Assembly: GCA_902543485.1 (NCBI GenBank)
Contig: CACBYP010000011.1
Location: 1-36,366 of the forward strand
From: an uncultured Pelagibacteraceae bacterium
GTDB lineage: Bacteria; Pseudomonadota; Alphaproteobacteria; Pelagibacterales; Pelagibacteraceae
Reading direction: 5' to 3'
DNA length: 36,366 bases
Of the stretch, positions 1 through 8,135 are shown piece by piece (the stretch's first letter is position 1; each line of letters starts with the position of its first letter). Made by a program: the position numbers and the translations under genes. A model generated the notes under the pieces. It had not been told where the DNA came from, searched no databases, and worked only from the letters and a program-made list of their open reading frames with translations.

Positions 1-1245
1 GATTGCACCTACACGAATTTCATCAGGTAGATCAGCATTTTTTAATTCTTTATTAACTAATTCAGATGTTTCTAAAATATCAGCTTCTATAACTTCATAC
101 TCGCCATTTAAAATAGTATAAGCATTCTCAATTGTGCCTTTATGTACATGTTTCAGTATACTTGAAACTGTACTCATTCTAGGATCTATTAAATCATCAA
201 TTTTAAGAGACGATTGTAGTAAAGAATAATTGGGTTTATTTACTAATGCCATAGTTCTTTTATTTTTGGAAAATTTCTCAACCAGAACACTTACCATTAA
301 ATTATCTTCATCATCGTTTGTTAGTGCCAATACAGTTTCTACTTCCTCTAAATTAGCCTCATTCAATACATCCTCATCTAAACCATTTCCGTTAATTACA
401 ATTGTGTCGTTTAAATAATTAGCAATGATTTCAGCTCTGTCTTTGTCTTTCTCAATAATTTTAACTCTGGCTTCCTCAAAATTTTTCTCAATGTTAGAAG
501 CTAAGTTAAAACCTATATTACCTCCACCGATTATAAGAATTTTACTAGCTATTTTTTCATTATGTCCAAAAACTTTAAGTGTTTCTTCCATTTGATTTGA
601 TTTTACAATTACGTAAGCCTTATCATTATGTTTTAGTTTGTCGTCTTTCTTTAGTATTTTGAAATTTTCACCTCTAATAACACCCAAAATATACGCGTTT
701 AAATTTGGAAAATTATTTGTTAGTTCTTTTAATTTTATTTCATGTATTGGACATTTTTCATCAATTAAGATTTCTAATAACCTAAGCTGATTTTCTGCAA
801 ATGGTACATTATCTAATGCTCCTGGTGCTTCTAACTTTCTCTGCAACGATTTAGCAATTTCTAGTTCTGGTGAAATAACGTAATCTATTGGTAAATTTTC
901 TCTGTTAAAAAGTGTTGAAAATTTTGGATCTAAATACTCCTGTGATCGTATTCTAGCAATTTTTTTTGGTACTTTAAACAATGAATACGCAATCTGGCAG
1001 ATAAGCATGTTTATTTCGTCGTTTCTTGTGACGGCTATCAACATGTCAGCTTCAGCAGTATTAGCACGATCTAAAATTTCAGGAGAAGTGGCTTTACCAA
1101 CGATTGCTTTTACATCTAGAGATTCGTTAATCTTCTGAATATCCTCACTTGATTGATCAATAACAGTTATTGAGTGATTTTGCTCAGTTAACAGTTTAGC
1201 GATAGTAAATCCTACTCTACCAGCACCACAAATAATTATATTCAT
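1..1245 (-). CDS. trkA: Trk system potassium uptake protein TrkA (C-terminus cut by window edge)
   Basis: Peripheral NAD-binding regulatory subunit of the Trk K+ uptake channel, acting at the inner face of the cytoplasmic membrane with TrkH/TrkG (not in this window). The 415 readable residues show the expected duplicated layout: a first Rossmann/RCK unit beginning with GAGRVG at residues 7-12, and a second with GGGNIG at residues 240-245. TrkA proteins are usually about 450-460 residues, so roughly 40 C-terminal residues lie beyond base 1. The ATG shares one base with the ntrX stop (TAATG), so it is probably co-transcribed and translationally coupled with ntrYX. That ntrY-ntrX-trkA order is common in alphaproteobacteria. 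Identification is by motif and domain layout and is firm. Confidence 0.95.
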   Translation of the reverse strand, partial: MNIIICGAGRVGFTIAKLLTEQNHSITVIDQSSEDIQKINESLDVKAIVGKATSPEILDRANTAEADMLIAVTRNDEINMLICQIAYSLFKVPKKIARIRSQEYLDPKFSTLFNRENLPIDYVISPELEIAKSLQRKLEAPGALDNVPFAENQLRLLEILIDEKCPIHEIKLKELTNNFPNLNAYILGVIRGENFKILKKDDKLKHNDKAYVIVKSNQMEETLKVFGHNEKIASKILIIGGGNIGFNLASNIEKNFEEARVKIIEKDKDRAEIIANYLNDTIVINGNGLDEDVLNEANLEEVETVLALTNDDEDNLMVSVLVEKFSKNKRTMALVNKPNYSLLQSSLKIDDLIDPRMSTVSSILKHVHKGTIENAYTILNGEYEVIEADILETSELVNKELKNADLPDEIRVGAI

Positions 1246-2600
1246 TAATTTAAATCCTTAACACCTAATAATTTAAGCTTTCTGTGAAGGGCTGATCTTT
1301 CCATGCCAACAAATTTTGCAGTTTTAGATATATTGCCACCAAATTTTTTTATCTGAGAAATTAAATATTTTTTTTCAAAATTTTCTCTAGCCTCACGTAA
1401 TGGTATAGATAAATTTTCAGCAACTGAAAAACTTTCATTTGTGGATTTAGATAATGATTCTTTTATTATATCCAAAATCTTTTCTTCGTCATTTCCAGGT
1501 GATAGAATTGCAATTCTCTCAATAAGATTTCTTAACTCCCTTACATTTCCTGGCCAATCGTAATTTAAAAGATAATTATCATCCTTAATTTTAAATTTTT
1601 TGTAATTGTATGTATTACATATATTTTCAATAAAGTATTCTACAAGTAATGGAATATCTTCTATTCTCTTACTTAATGGATCTATCTGTATATTAAAAAC
1701 ATTTAATCTATGAAATAAGTCTTCACGAAAATTTCCGTTTTTTATTTCATTATTAATATTTTTACTAGACGCACAAATAATTCTAACATCAACTTTTATA
1801 TCATGATTGCTATTAATTCTTTTAAATTTTTGATCTATTACAACTCTTAAAATCTTTGATTGAGTTTCCAAAGGAATTTCTGTTACTTCATCAATTAACA
1901 AAACTCCACCTGAAGCTTTTTCTAATGCGCCGTAAACAATTGAACCATCTTTCTTTTCTTCACCAAAAAGTTCCAACTCATATTTTTTTGAATCTAATAA
2001 TGCACCATTAATAATTATGAAAGGTCCGTTTGATCTTCTAGAGTTTTTGTAAATTTTTCTTGATATCAATTCTTTTCCAGATCCAGTAGGGCCACTTATA
2101 AAAACTCTGCTTTCGGATTGTGATAGTTTTTGTATTTGATCTTTTATAGATGTGATATTTGTGCTCTTACCGATAATTTCAAAGGAATGAAATAATTTTA
2201 TAGATAAAGATTTATTTTCTTTTTTTAGATTAAAATTTTCAACAGCTCTTTTTACAAAATTTAATAATCTTTCTTTATCAAAGGGTTTTTGTATAAATTC
2301 AAAGGCTCCAGATCTGAGTGAATTAATAGCCATTTCTATGTTTGCATGACCAGAAATTATAATGACAGGTATATCAGTATTTTTTGATTTAATATGCTCA
2401 AGCAGCTGAATACCATCATTATCGCCTTTATCTAATTTTACATCAATAATGGCAACGTCAGGTAATTTTTTGTCAATTTCAGAAAGTCCCTGATTAAAAT
2501 TTGCAGCTAATCTTGTTTTATAACCAGCATCTTGAATTAACTCATCAAGAATACTTCTTATATCTACATTATCATCTATGATTAATATTTCTGTCGCCAT
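1245..2600 (-). CDS. ntrX: NtrX-family response regulator lacking the sigma-54 GAFTGA loop
   Basis: Response regulator of the NtrY/NtrX two-component system, linked in alphaproteobacteria to nitrogen and redox control. Order of domains: receiver at about 1-120 with acidic pocket D9/D10 and phospho-acceptor D53; AAA+ domain at about 140-370 with Walker A GPTGSGK at 170-176 and Walker B LLIDE ending at D237-E238; Fis-type helix-turn-helix at about 420-446. The normally invariant GAFTGA loop that touches sigma-54 is absent: between ELFG (210-213) and Walker B the spacing is about four residues shorter than in NtrC and no such motif is present. It therefore probably acts as an ordinary DNA-binding regulator rather than a sigma-54 activator (inference). 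It lies 3 bp after ntrY and shares one base with trkA. Confidence 0.93.
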   Translation of the reverse strand: MATEILIIDDNVDIRSILDELIQDAGYKTRLAANFNQGLSEIDKKLPDVAIIDVKLDKGDNDGIQLLEHIKSKNTDIPVIIISGHANIEMAINSLRSGAFEFIQKPFDKERLLNFVKRAVENFNLKKENKSLSIKLFHSFEIIGKSTNITSIKDQIQKLSQSESRVFISGPTGSGKELISRKIYKNSRRSNGPFIIINGALLDSKKYELELFGEEKKDGSIVYGALEKASGGVLLIDEVTEIPLETQSKILRVVIDQKFKRINSNHDIKVDVRIICASSKNINNEIKNGNFREDLFHRLNVFNIQIDPLSKRIEDIPLLVEYFIENICNTYNYKKFKIKDDNYLLNYDWPGNVRELRNLIERIAILSPGNDEEKILDIIKESLSKSTNESFSVAENLSIPLREARENFEKKYLISQIKKFGGNISKTAKFVGMERSALHRKLKLLGVKDLN

Positions 2601-2603
2601 GAG

Positions 2604-4376
2604 TTACTTTGGAATTATGATTTGAACTTTAGCTCCATTATTTGTATTTGAAAATTTAATTGATCCGTTATGGTCATTTATTATTTTATCTACTATTGAT
2701 AATCCTAAGCCAGTTCCTTTTTCTTTAGTTGTATAATATGGTTTTATAATATCTTTGGTTTTTTTATCTTTAAAACCTTCGCCAGTATCAATTAAGTTGA
2801 CTGTTATATAGTCTCTTCTTTGATTTATTTCTATATCAATATTTTTCAATGATTTATTGGTTTTTTTAACTTTTTCTTGAATACTTTCAATGGAATTTTT
2901 AATTAAATTAAAAAATAATCTGTTAAATTGCTCATTATCAAAATTGGTTATAACTTTTTTACCAATTTTATTATTAATTTTAAAATTAATAGAATTGTCC
3001 ACTTTTTTTAATAATTCAATATTTTCATGCAATACTTTAATTAAATCGTTATTTTTGATTAAAGGTTTTGGCATTCTAGCAAAATCAGAAAACTCATTAA
3101 CTAAGTTTTCAATTTGTTTTATCTGTTTTAAAATTGTCTTTAAATTGTTTTGATATTTAATTTTTTTTTCATCCTCTAAATAAAGTAAATATTTAGAATT
3201 AAGATTATCGATTGTTAATTGTATTGGAGTTAATGGATTTTTAATTTCATGTGCCATTTTTCTTGCCACAGTTTCCCATGCTTCATGTCTTTCATTGGAT
3301 AATAATTTATCTTGCTGGTCTTTTAATTTTTCAATCATTGAATTAAAGTTTTTATTTAATAATTCCATCTCTCTATCTGCTTTAAGTTCAGGAACTTTTA
3401 CATCTAAATTTCCTTTACCTATTTTATCAGATGCAGTAATTAAATTATTTATAGACATAAAGAATCTTGAGGAAAATCTTATAGCTATGGTTATTGATAA
3501 AAAAAGTAAAAGTGTTACTAAAGAAATATAAATAATTGCAAATGAGATTCTAATACCAAAACTCTGATTTTCAACAGTATAATAGAAATTTACTGCTTCC
3601 TCTGATTCAATCAAATAATTTGAAATATTTTTGTCAAGTCTCTTCACAACATATAAATAAGTATCATCGAAATTTTGTAATCTAATAACAGCTGCGGATC
3701 TATTTTCTGGTGCATTTATAATTTTAAGAGGTCTGTTGTCCGATCTAACCATTTCAATTGCACGATCTTCAATCTTTATGTATTTAGAATTATTTGCTGA
3801 AATAATTAGTTCACCATCAGAATTTATTAGATAAAGTTGATCTATGTCTCTAATTAAGTTTTGAGTATTTAAAAATGAATTAAATCTTTTAGGATCTGTT
3901 TTATAAACATTGTGATATTTGTTTAAATCAAACGCTATTAAAACTATTTCAGATTGAATTTTATTTCGTTTCTCATCAACATAATTTTTTGCTATTTCAT
4001 AAGAATTGTTTACAGCTGTTGTAATTTTTTTATCAAAATATTTTTCAAGTGCAAAAGAAAATATAAATAATGAAAATATAGCAATTAAAAGTGATGGTAT
4101 TAATGTAAAAAGAGCAAAAAATATTATATATTTTCTATTTGCAACAGATCCCCTTACATTTATATTATTTTTAATTGAATTTCTAATATCAATAAAAATT
4201 AGAATAAAAAACAAAAACAAAAAAATTATGTTTAAAATTAAAACTAATTGCAAATTCTTCTCGTTCAGCTCTATAAAACTTTTGTCAATAAATGTTAGAA
4301 ATGTAATAAAAGATAATAAAACTGTAAGAAAAAATATTATTATTATAAATAAATTTCTTTTTATGAATGCTAGCAT
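2604..4376 (-). CDS. ntrY: NtrY-family membrane sensor histidine kinase
   Basis: Sensor kinase partner of NtrX. Hydrophobic segments lie at about residues 8-32, 42-63, 76-110 and 283-305, leaving an extracytoplasmic sensor region of roughly 170 residues. A HAMP linker follows (about 305-355), then the HisKA dimerisation helix with phospho-acceptor H376 in the H-box HEIKNPLTPIQ, and a HATPase domain with N-box NSIES and G-boxes DTGEGF and GTGLGLSI. At 590 residues it is shorter than many NtrY proteins (often over 700). The HAMP runs almost directly into the H-box, so the usual cytoplasmic PAS domain appears to be missing. The gene is divergent from ispDF across only 36 bp, so its promoter must partly overlap coding sequence. 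Confidence 0.93.
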   Translation of the reverse strand: MLAFIKRNLFIIIIFFLTVLLSFITFLTFIDKSFIELNEKNLQLVLILNIIFLFLFFILIFIDIRNSIKNNINVRGSVANRKYIIFFALFTLIPSLLIAIFSLFIFSFALEKYFDKKITTAVNNSYEIAKNYVDEKRNKIQSEIVLIAFDLNKYHNVYKTDPKRFNSFLNTQNLIRDIDQLYLINSDGELIISANNSKYIKIEDRAIEMVRSDNRPLKIINAPENRSAAVIRLQNFDDTYLYVVKRLDKNISNYLIESEEAVNFYYTVENQSFGIRISFAIIYISLVTLLLFLSITIAIRFSSRFFMSINNLITASDKIGKGNLDVKVPELKADREMELLNKNFNSMIEKLKDQQDKLLSNERHEAWETVARKMAHEIKNPLTPIQLTIDNLNSKYLLYLEDEKKIKYQNNLKTILKQIKQIENLVNEFSDFARMPKPLIKNNDLIKVLHENIELLKKVDNSINFKINNKIGKKVITNFDNEQFNRLFFNLIKNSIESIQEKVKKTNKSLKNIDIEINQRRDYITVNLIDTGEGFKDKKTKDIIKPYYTTKEKGTGLGLSIVDKIINDHNGSIKFSNTNNGAKVQIIIPK

Positions 4377-4412
4377 AAACTATGAATATATGAAAAATTT
4401 ATAAATAAATAC

Positions 4413-5513
4413 ATGAGTGATTGTTTTATATTATTAAGTGCAGGAAAAAGTAAGAGATTTAAATCAAAAGTTAATAAACAATTTATAACGTATAAAAATA
4501 AGCCTTTATTTGAGCATTCTTTAAAAATTGCTCAAGACTCAAAATTTTTTAAAAGAATTTTAATAGTCACAAATAAAAAAATTAAAAAAACAAAATACAA
4601 AAGTGTTGATATAATAAAAGGCGGAAAAGAGAGACATCATTCTACTCAAAATGCATTACAATTTTTAAAGAATAAAAAAATTAAAAATGTATATATTCAT
4701 GACGCCGCAAGACCGAATTTATCAACAAATTTATTGAGAAAATTAAAAAATAATTTAAAAAATAATAATGCTGTAGTTCCTTATTTAAATTCAGAAAATT
4801 CAGTAAAATATAGAAATAATAATAAAATAAATAATTTAAATCGTGACAAAATCTTATTAACCCAAACACCTCAATGCTTTAATTTCAATGAACTTTTTAA
4901 ATTATATAAAAATAATAAAGAAAAGATTACTGATGAGGCCAGTCTTTACATAAATAATAATAAGAAAATTAAATTTATTATTGGAGATAAAAATAATTTT
5001 AAAATAACAACAGTAGACGATTTAAAATACTTAAAATTAGAAACCTATTATGGGATAGGTTTCGATATACATAGATTGATTAAAAATAAAAAACTTTTTC
5101 TTGGGGGAGTGAAAATTCCTTTTCACTCAGGTCTAAAAGGTCATTCTGATGGAGATGTAATTCTGCATGCTATAATTGACAGTTTGCTAGGGGCTATGAG
5201 AAAAAGCGATATTGGGACACTTTTCCCAAATAATTCAAGTAAATTTAAAAATATAAGATCTAAGAATATGCTTGCTCCAGTTCTTAAATTATTAAATCAT
5301 AATAACTTTTCAATAAATAATATAGATATAAACCTAATATGTGAAAAACCCAAAGTTTCTATAATTAGAAATAAAATAATAAAATCATTATCAAATTTGT
5401 TATCTGTAAATAGAAATTTAATAAATTTAAAAGGTAAAACTGTTGAAAAATTAGGTATAATCGGAAAAGAACAAGCTATTGCCTGTGAAGTAGTTTGTTC
5501 TTTATCAAAATGA
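4413..5513 (+). CDS. ispDF: Bifunctional IspD/IspF enzyme of the MEP isoprenoid pathway
   Basis: A fusion of MEP cytidylyltransferase (IspD, about residues 1-205) and MECDP synthase (IspF, about 212-366), catalysing the third and fifth steps of the MEP pathway. The IspD half has the nucleotide-binding LLSAGKSKRF start, a K-Q pair just after it, DAARPN and TDEASL. The IspF half starts at GIGFDIH (D218, H220), continues with GHSDGD and H252, giving the D-H-H zinc set, and keeps TVEKLGIIGKE near the end. IspDF fusions are typical of alphaproteobacteria. The middle step (IspE) is not in the window; Dxr and UppS of the same route are. The TGA stop overlaps the pgpA start as ATGA. Confidence 0.96.
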   Translation: MSDCFILLSAGKSKRFKSKVNKQFITYKNKPLFEHSLKIAQDSKFFKRILIVTNKKIKKTKYKSVDIIKGGKERHHSTQNALQFLKNKKIKNVYIHDAARPNLSTNLLRKLKNNLKNNNAVVPYLNSENSVKYRNNNKINNLNRDKILLTQTPQCFNFNELFKLYKNNKEKITDEASLYINNNKKIKFIIGDKNNFKITTVDDLKYLKLETYYGIGFDIHRLIKNKKLFLGGVKIPFHSGLKGHSDGDVILHAIIDSLLGAMRKSDIGTLFPNNSSKFKNIRSKNMLAPVLKLLNHNNFSINNIDINLICEKPKVSIIRNKIIKSLSNLLSVNRNLINLKGKTVEKLGIIGKEQAIACEVVCSLSK

Positions 5514-6001
5514 AAAAAATTAATGTATTAATATCAACTTTTTTTGGAAATGGATATATTTCTAAAATTCCTGGAACTTTTACATCATTAAGTACATTAA
5601 TAATCCTTTATATATTATTTGAAGTATTACAATTTAAAAATCTAAATTATATTTTAATATTATATTCTATAATTTTTTTTTATTCCTTTTACGCAGTTAT
5701 GGACTCGGAAACCGAGTTTGAAAATAAAGATCCTAGACAAATTGTAATTGATGAGGTTTTGGGACAAGCTATGCCTTTAATATTAATTGTTTACCTTTCT
5801 TCACATAATCTAATAAGTATACCTATTGAAATGTATTATTTACTGTCTTTTATTTTTTTTAGATTTTTTGATATTGTAAAACCTTTTCCAGTCAGTTATT
5901 TCGATAAAGAGCATAAAAACTTCTTTGGAATAATAATGGATGATATTATGGCAGGTTTATATACTATGATATTAATTTACTTAATAAGTCTTAAATTTTA
6001 A
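5510..6001 (+). CDS. pgpA: Phosphatidylglycerophosphatase A
   Basis: Membrane phosphatase that removes phosphate from phosphatidylglycerol phosphate, the last step to phosphatidylglycerol. The 163-residue product is strongly hydrophobic and carries the PgpA signatures: PGTFTSLSTL near the N-terminus, DPRQIVIDEVLGQ, RFFDIVKPFP and IMDDIMAGLY. I place the start at the ATG at 5510, which gives the common ATGA overlap with the ispDF stop and a normal PgpA N-terminus. An in-frame TTG at 5495 would add five residues and is less likely. The stop TAA shares a base with the following pncC ATG (TAATG). CdsA, an earlier enzyme of phospholipid synthesis, is encoded at 28467-29111. Confidence 0.93.
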   Translation: MKKINVLISTFFGNGYISKIPGTFTSLSTLIILYILFEVLQFKNLNYILILYSIIFFYSFYAVMDSETEFENKDPRQIVIDEVLGQAMPLILIVYLSSHNLISIPIEMYYLLSFIFFRFFDIVKPFPVSYFDKEHKNFFGIIMDDIMAGLYTMILIYLISLKF

Positions 6002-6465
6002 TGAATATCGAAAAGCTGCATAAGAAATTAATTAAAAAAAAAATAACTTTATCTACAGCTGAATCATGCACGGGAGGCCTATTATCAAGTAAATTTACAA
6101 GACTAAGTGGTTCTTCAAAGTACTTCCAAATGGGTTTGGTTACTTATTCAAACAATGCTAAAGTTAAAATATTAAAAGTTAACAAAAAAATTATAAATAA
6201 GTATGGTTCAGTTAGCCCTGAATGTTGTGAGGCTATGGTGCAAGGATTGTCAAAAATATCAAAAAGTAAAATTAATATATCTATTACTGGCATAGCTGGT
6301 CCAAACGGTGGTACAAAATATAAGCCTGTTGGTCTTGTATATATAGGTTTAACAAAAAGAAACAAAACTATAGTTTCAAAAAATTATTTTAAGAAAAAAG
6401 ATAGAAATTCAATACAAAATAAAACTGTTGAAAAGTGTATTAAATTAATTCAAGATATTATTTAA
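6001..6465 (+). CDS. pncC: Nicotinamide-nucleotide amidohydrolase PncC (CinA C-terminal domain protein)
   Basis: Stand-alone CinA C-terminal domain, 154 residues, without the N-terminal MoCF-like domain of full-length CinA. Members deamidate nicotinamide mononucleotide to nicotinate mononucleotide for NAD recycling. The diagnostic STAESCTGGLLS stretch with the catalytic serine is at about residues 18-29, followed by GLVTYSN, then SITGIAGPNGG and PVGLVYIG. It is the last gene of the ispDF-pgpA-pncC unit, coupled to pgpA by a one-base overlap, and ends only 12 bp from the convergent coq10-like gene. There is no recognisable hairpin terminator between them. The same order (ispDF, pgpA, cinA, coq10, lipA) is known in other alphaproteobacteria. 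Confidence 0.92.
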   Translation: MNIEKLHKKLIKKKITLSTAESCTGGLLSSKFTRLSGSSKYFQMGLVTYSNNAKVKILKVNKKIINKYGSVSPECCEAMVQGLSKISKSKINISITGIAGPNGGTKYKPVGLVYIGLTKRNKTIVSKNYFKKKDRNSIQNKTVEKCIKLIQDII

Positions 6466-6477
6466 TACACACAAATA

Positions 6478-6915
6478 TCACAAACTTTCTGCTCTTTTTT
6501 GAAAAGCATCTGCTATTTTATTAAGACCAAATTGAAATGATTTTGTCATAATAATGTTAAGGAATTTATTTTTTATTTCAAAATCAACATCAAAGTGTAC
6601 CTCTGTAAAATTATCTTTTTCAATAAATTTCCAGTTATTTTCTAGATAATTAAGTGGTCCGTCAATATTCGTGACATGAATATGATCATTTATTTTATCA
6701 AATCTAACATCACTTTTATAAGTATCCGTAAAAGGTTTTTTACCAATAGTTAAATCAGCAATTATATTTATAGAGTCTTTTTCCTCTTTTTTTTTATAAA
6801 CTTTTGAATCTATACAAAACGGAATAAATTCTGGATATTTTTCAATATCTAAAACAAAATCTATAAGTGTTTTTTTATCGCGTTCTATAAATCGCGTTAC
6901 AGATGCTTTTGGCAT
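6478..6915 (-). CDS. COQ10/RatA-family START-like ubiquinone-binding protein
   Basis: A 145-residue single-domain protein of the COQ10/RatA (polyketide cyclase/START-like) family. Relatives bind ubiquinone and help respiration in mitochondria and alphaproteobacteria; the E. coli relative was named RatA. Visible hallmarks are the N-terminal YPEFIPFC segment (about 28-35), a central alternation of beta strands ending in HFDVDFEIKN, and the C-terminal amphipathic helix with FQFGLNKIADAFQKRA. The gene follows lipA with a 4 bp gap and closes the tpiA-to-coq10 run, facing pncC. The position next to lipA is conserved in alphaproteobacteria. The family call is firm; the exact role in this organism is inferred. 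Confidence 0.88.
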   Translation of the reverse strand: MPKASVTRFIERDKKTLIDFVLDIEKYPEFIPFCIDSKVYKKKEEKDSINIIADLTIGKKPFTDTYKSDVRFDKINDHIHVTNIDGPLNYLENNWKFIEKDNFTEVHFDVDFEIKNKFLNIIMTKSFQFGLNKIADAFQKRAESL

Positions 6916-6919
6916 GAAA

Positions 6920-7843
6920 TTAATTAAGTCTGTTTTGCTTTAATTTAGCAAAATCTTCATCTGCGTGATATGATGATCTGGTTAAAGGAGATGAAGAAAC
7001 CAATAAAAATCCTTTTGACTTTGCTATTAGTTCTAATTCTTTAAATTCATCTGGATGGTAGTATCTTTCTAATGGATGATGTTTTACTGACGGTTGCAAA
7101 TATTGACCAATTGTTAAGAAATCTACATCGGCTGATCTTAGATCATCCATAACTTGTATTATTTCGTCTTTCTCTTCACCTAAACCAACCATGATTCCAG
7201 ATTTAGTAAATACTTTTTTATTATTTAATTTTGCATTCTTAAGAAGTTCTAAGGATGCGAAGTATCTGGCACCTGGTCTCACTTTGACATACAGTCTTGG
7301 TACTGTTTCAATATTATGATTAAAAACATCAGGATTAGACTCTAATATAGTTTTATAAGATTGACCTTTTCTTAAAAAATCTGGAGTTAAAACCTCAATT
7401 GTAGTATTTGGATTTTTTTTTCTAGTCATCAATACTACTTCTTTAAAATGATTTGACCCACCATCTGGTAAATCATCTCTGTCAACTGATGTTATAACAA
7501 CATGTCTTAAGTTTAATTTATTTACTGCATTTGCAATTTTAACATGTTCAAAAGGATCTAATTTTTCTGGTTTTCCAGTTTTGACATCACAAAATGCACA
7601 TGCTCTTGTGCAGGTATCTCCCATAATCATAAATGTTGCGTGTCGTTTACTCCAACACTCTGTTATATTTGGGCAGTTTGCTTCCTGACAAACAGTAACA
7701 AGATTATTCTCATTAACTACAGTTTTGGTAATAAAAAATTCTTTACTATCAGAAAGTTTAGACCTAATCCATTCTGGTTTCTTTTTAATTGGATTTATTG
7801 GGTTTTTTACTTTTTCCGGATGTCTTGTTTTAGTTTTTTCCAT
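6920..7843 (-). CDS. lipA: Lipoyl synthase
   Basis: Radical-SAM enzyme that inserts two sulfurs into protein-bound octanoyl groups to make the lipoyl cofactor of pyruvate dehydrogenase, 2-oxoglutarate dehydrogenase and the glycine cleavage system. Both iron-sulfur cluster motifs are complete: the auxiliary cluster C52-x4-C57-x5-C63 (in [12 protein letters not shown]) and the radical-SAM cluster C78-x3-C82-x2-C85 (in CTRACAFC). The C-terminal RSSY motif (in LTRSSYHAD) that serves the auxiliary cluster is present. The length of 307 is normal. Its start lies 14 nt inside the end of ftsB. In many alphaproteobacteria the pyruvate dehydrogenase genes separate ftsB from lipA; they are absent here. 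Confidence 0.97.
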   Translation of the reverse strand: MEKTKTRHPEKVKNPINPIKKKPEWIRSKLSDSKEFFITKTVVNENNLVTVCQEANCPNITECWSKRHATFMIMGDTCTRACAFCDVKTGKPEKLDPFEHVKIANAVNKLNLRHVVITSVDRDDLPDGGSNHFKEVVLMTRKKNPNTTIEVLTPDFLRKGQSYKTILESNPDVFNHNIETVPRLYVKVRPGARYFASLELLKNAKLNNKKVFTKSGIMVGLGEEKDEIIQVMDDLRSADVDFLTIGQYLQPSVKHHPLERYYHPDEFKELELIAKSKGFLLVSSSPLTRSSYHADEDFAKLKQNRLN

Positions 7844-8135
7844 TGTCTTTTATTATATAGGTAGTCTCTCCCTCTTTTCCAAATAAAAATTTGTCTCGTA
7901 TTAAAATTTCAATAAAATCAAGGTCTATATTTTCAGTTAATAATGAGTTTTTATGCTCTAAATCCTGAATTTTGATTCGAAGATCTTTTTGATTAATTTT
8001 TAAATCTTTGTAAATTTCTTTTTTTTTTATGTAGGAAATTAATCCTCTATCACCGCCTAGTAAATTGAAAAAAAAATAAATAAATAAAAATGTTACTATT
8101 AAAATAAAATAATTTTTTTTTATTTTATTTAACAT
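7830..8135 (-). CDS. ftsB: Cell division protein FtsB/DivIC (septum formation initiator)
   Basis: Small bitopic division protein that joins FtsL and FtsQ in the divisome. The 101 residues show a short cytoplasmic basic tail, one membrane span at about residues 8-25, and a heptad-like coiled-coil stretch at about 35-75, followed by a short charged tail. The call rests on this architecture and on position directly after eno, where ftsB/divIC sits in most proteobacteria; sequence identity in this family is always weak. The ATG shares one base with the eno stop (TAATG), and its end overlaps lipA by 14 nt, so it is embedded in a coupled unit. Confidence 0.85.
   Translation of the reverse strand: MLNKIKKNYFILIVTFLFIYFFFNLLGGDRGLISYIKKKEIYKDLKINQKDLRIKIQDLEHKNSLLTENIDLDFIEILIRDKFLFGKEGETTYIIKDNGKN

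Noticed and set aside
4006..4404. Open frame of 132 codons on the plus strand across the ntrY 5' end and the ntrY/ispDF spacer
   Set aside because: Antisense to the membrane-spanning part of ntrY; its isoleucine/asparagine/lysine-rich product reflects AT-rich sequence and not a protein family.
5495..5509. TTG start for pgpA five codons upstream
   Set aside because: The ATG at 5510 gives a normal PgpA N-terminus and the common ATGA overlap with the ispDF stop.
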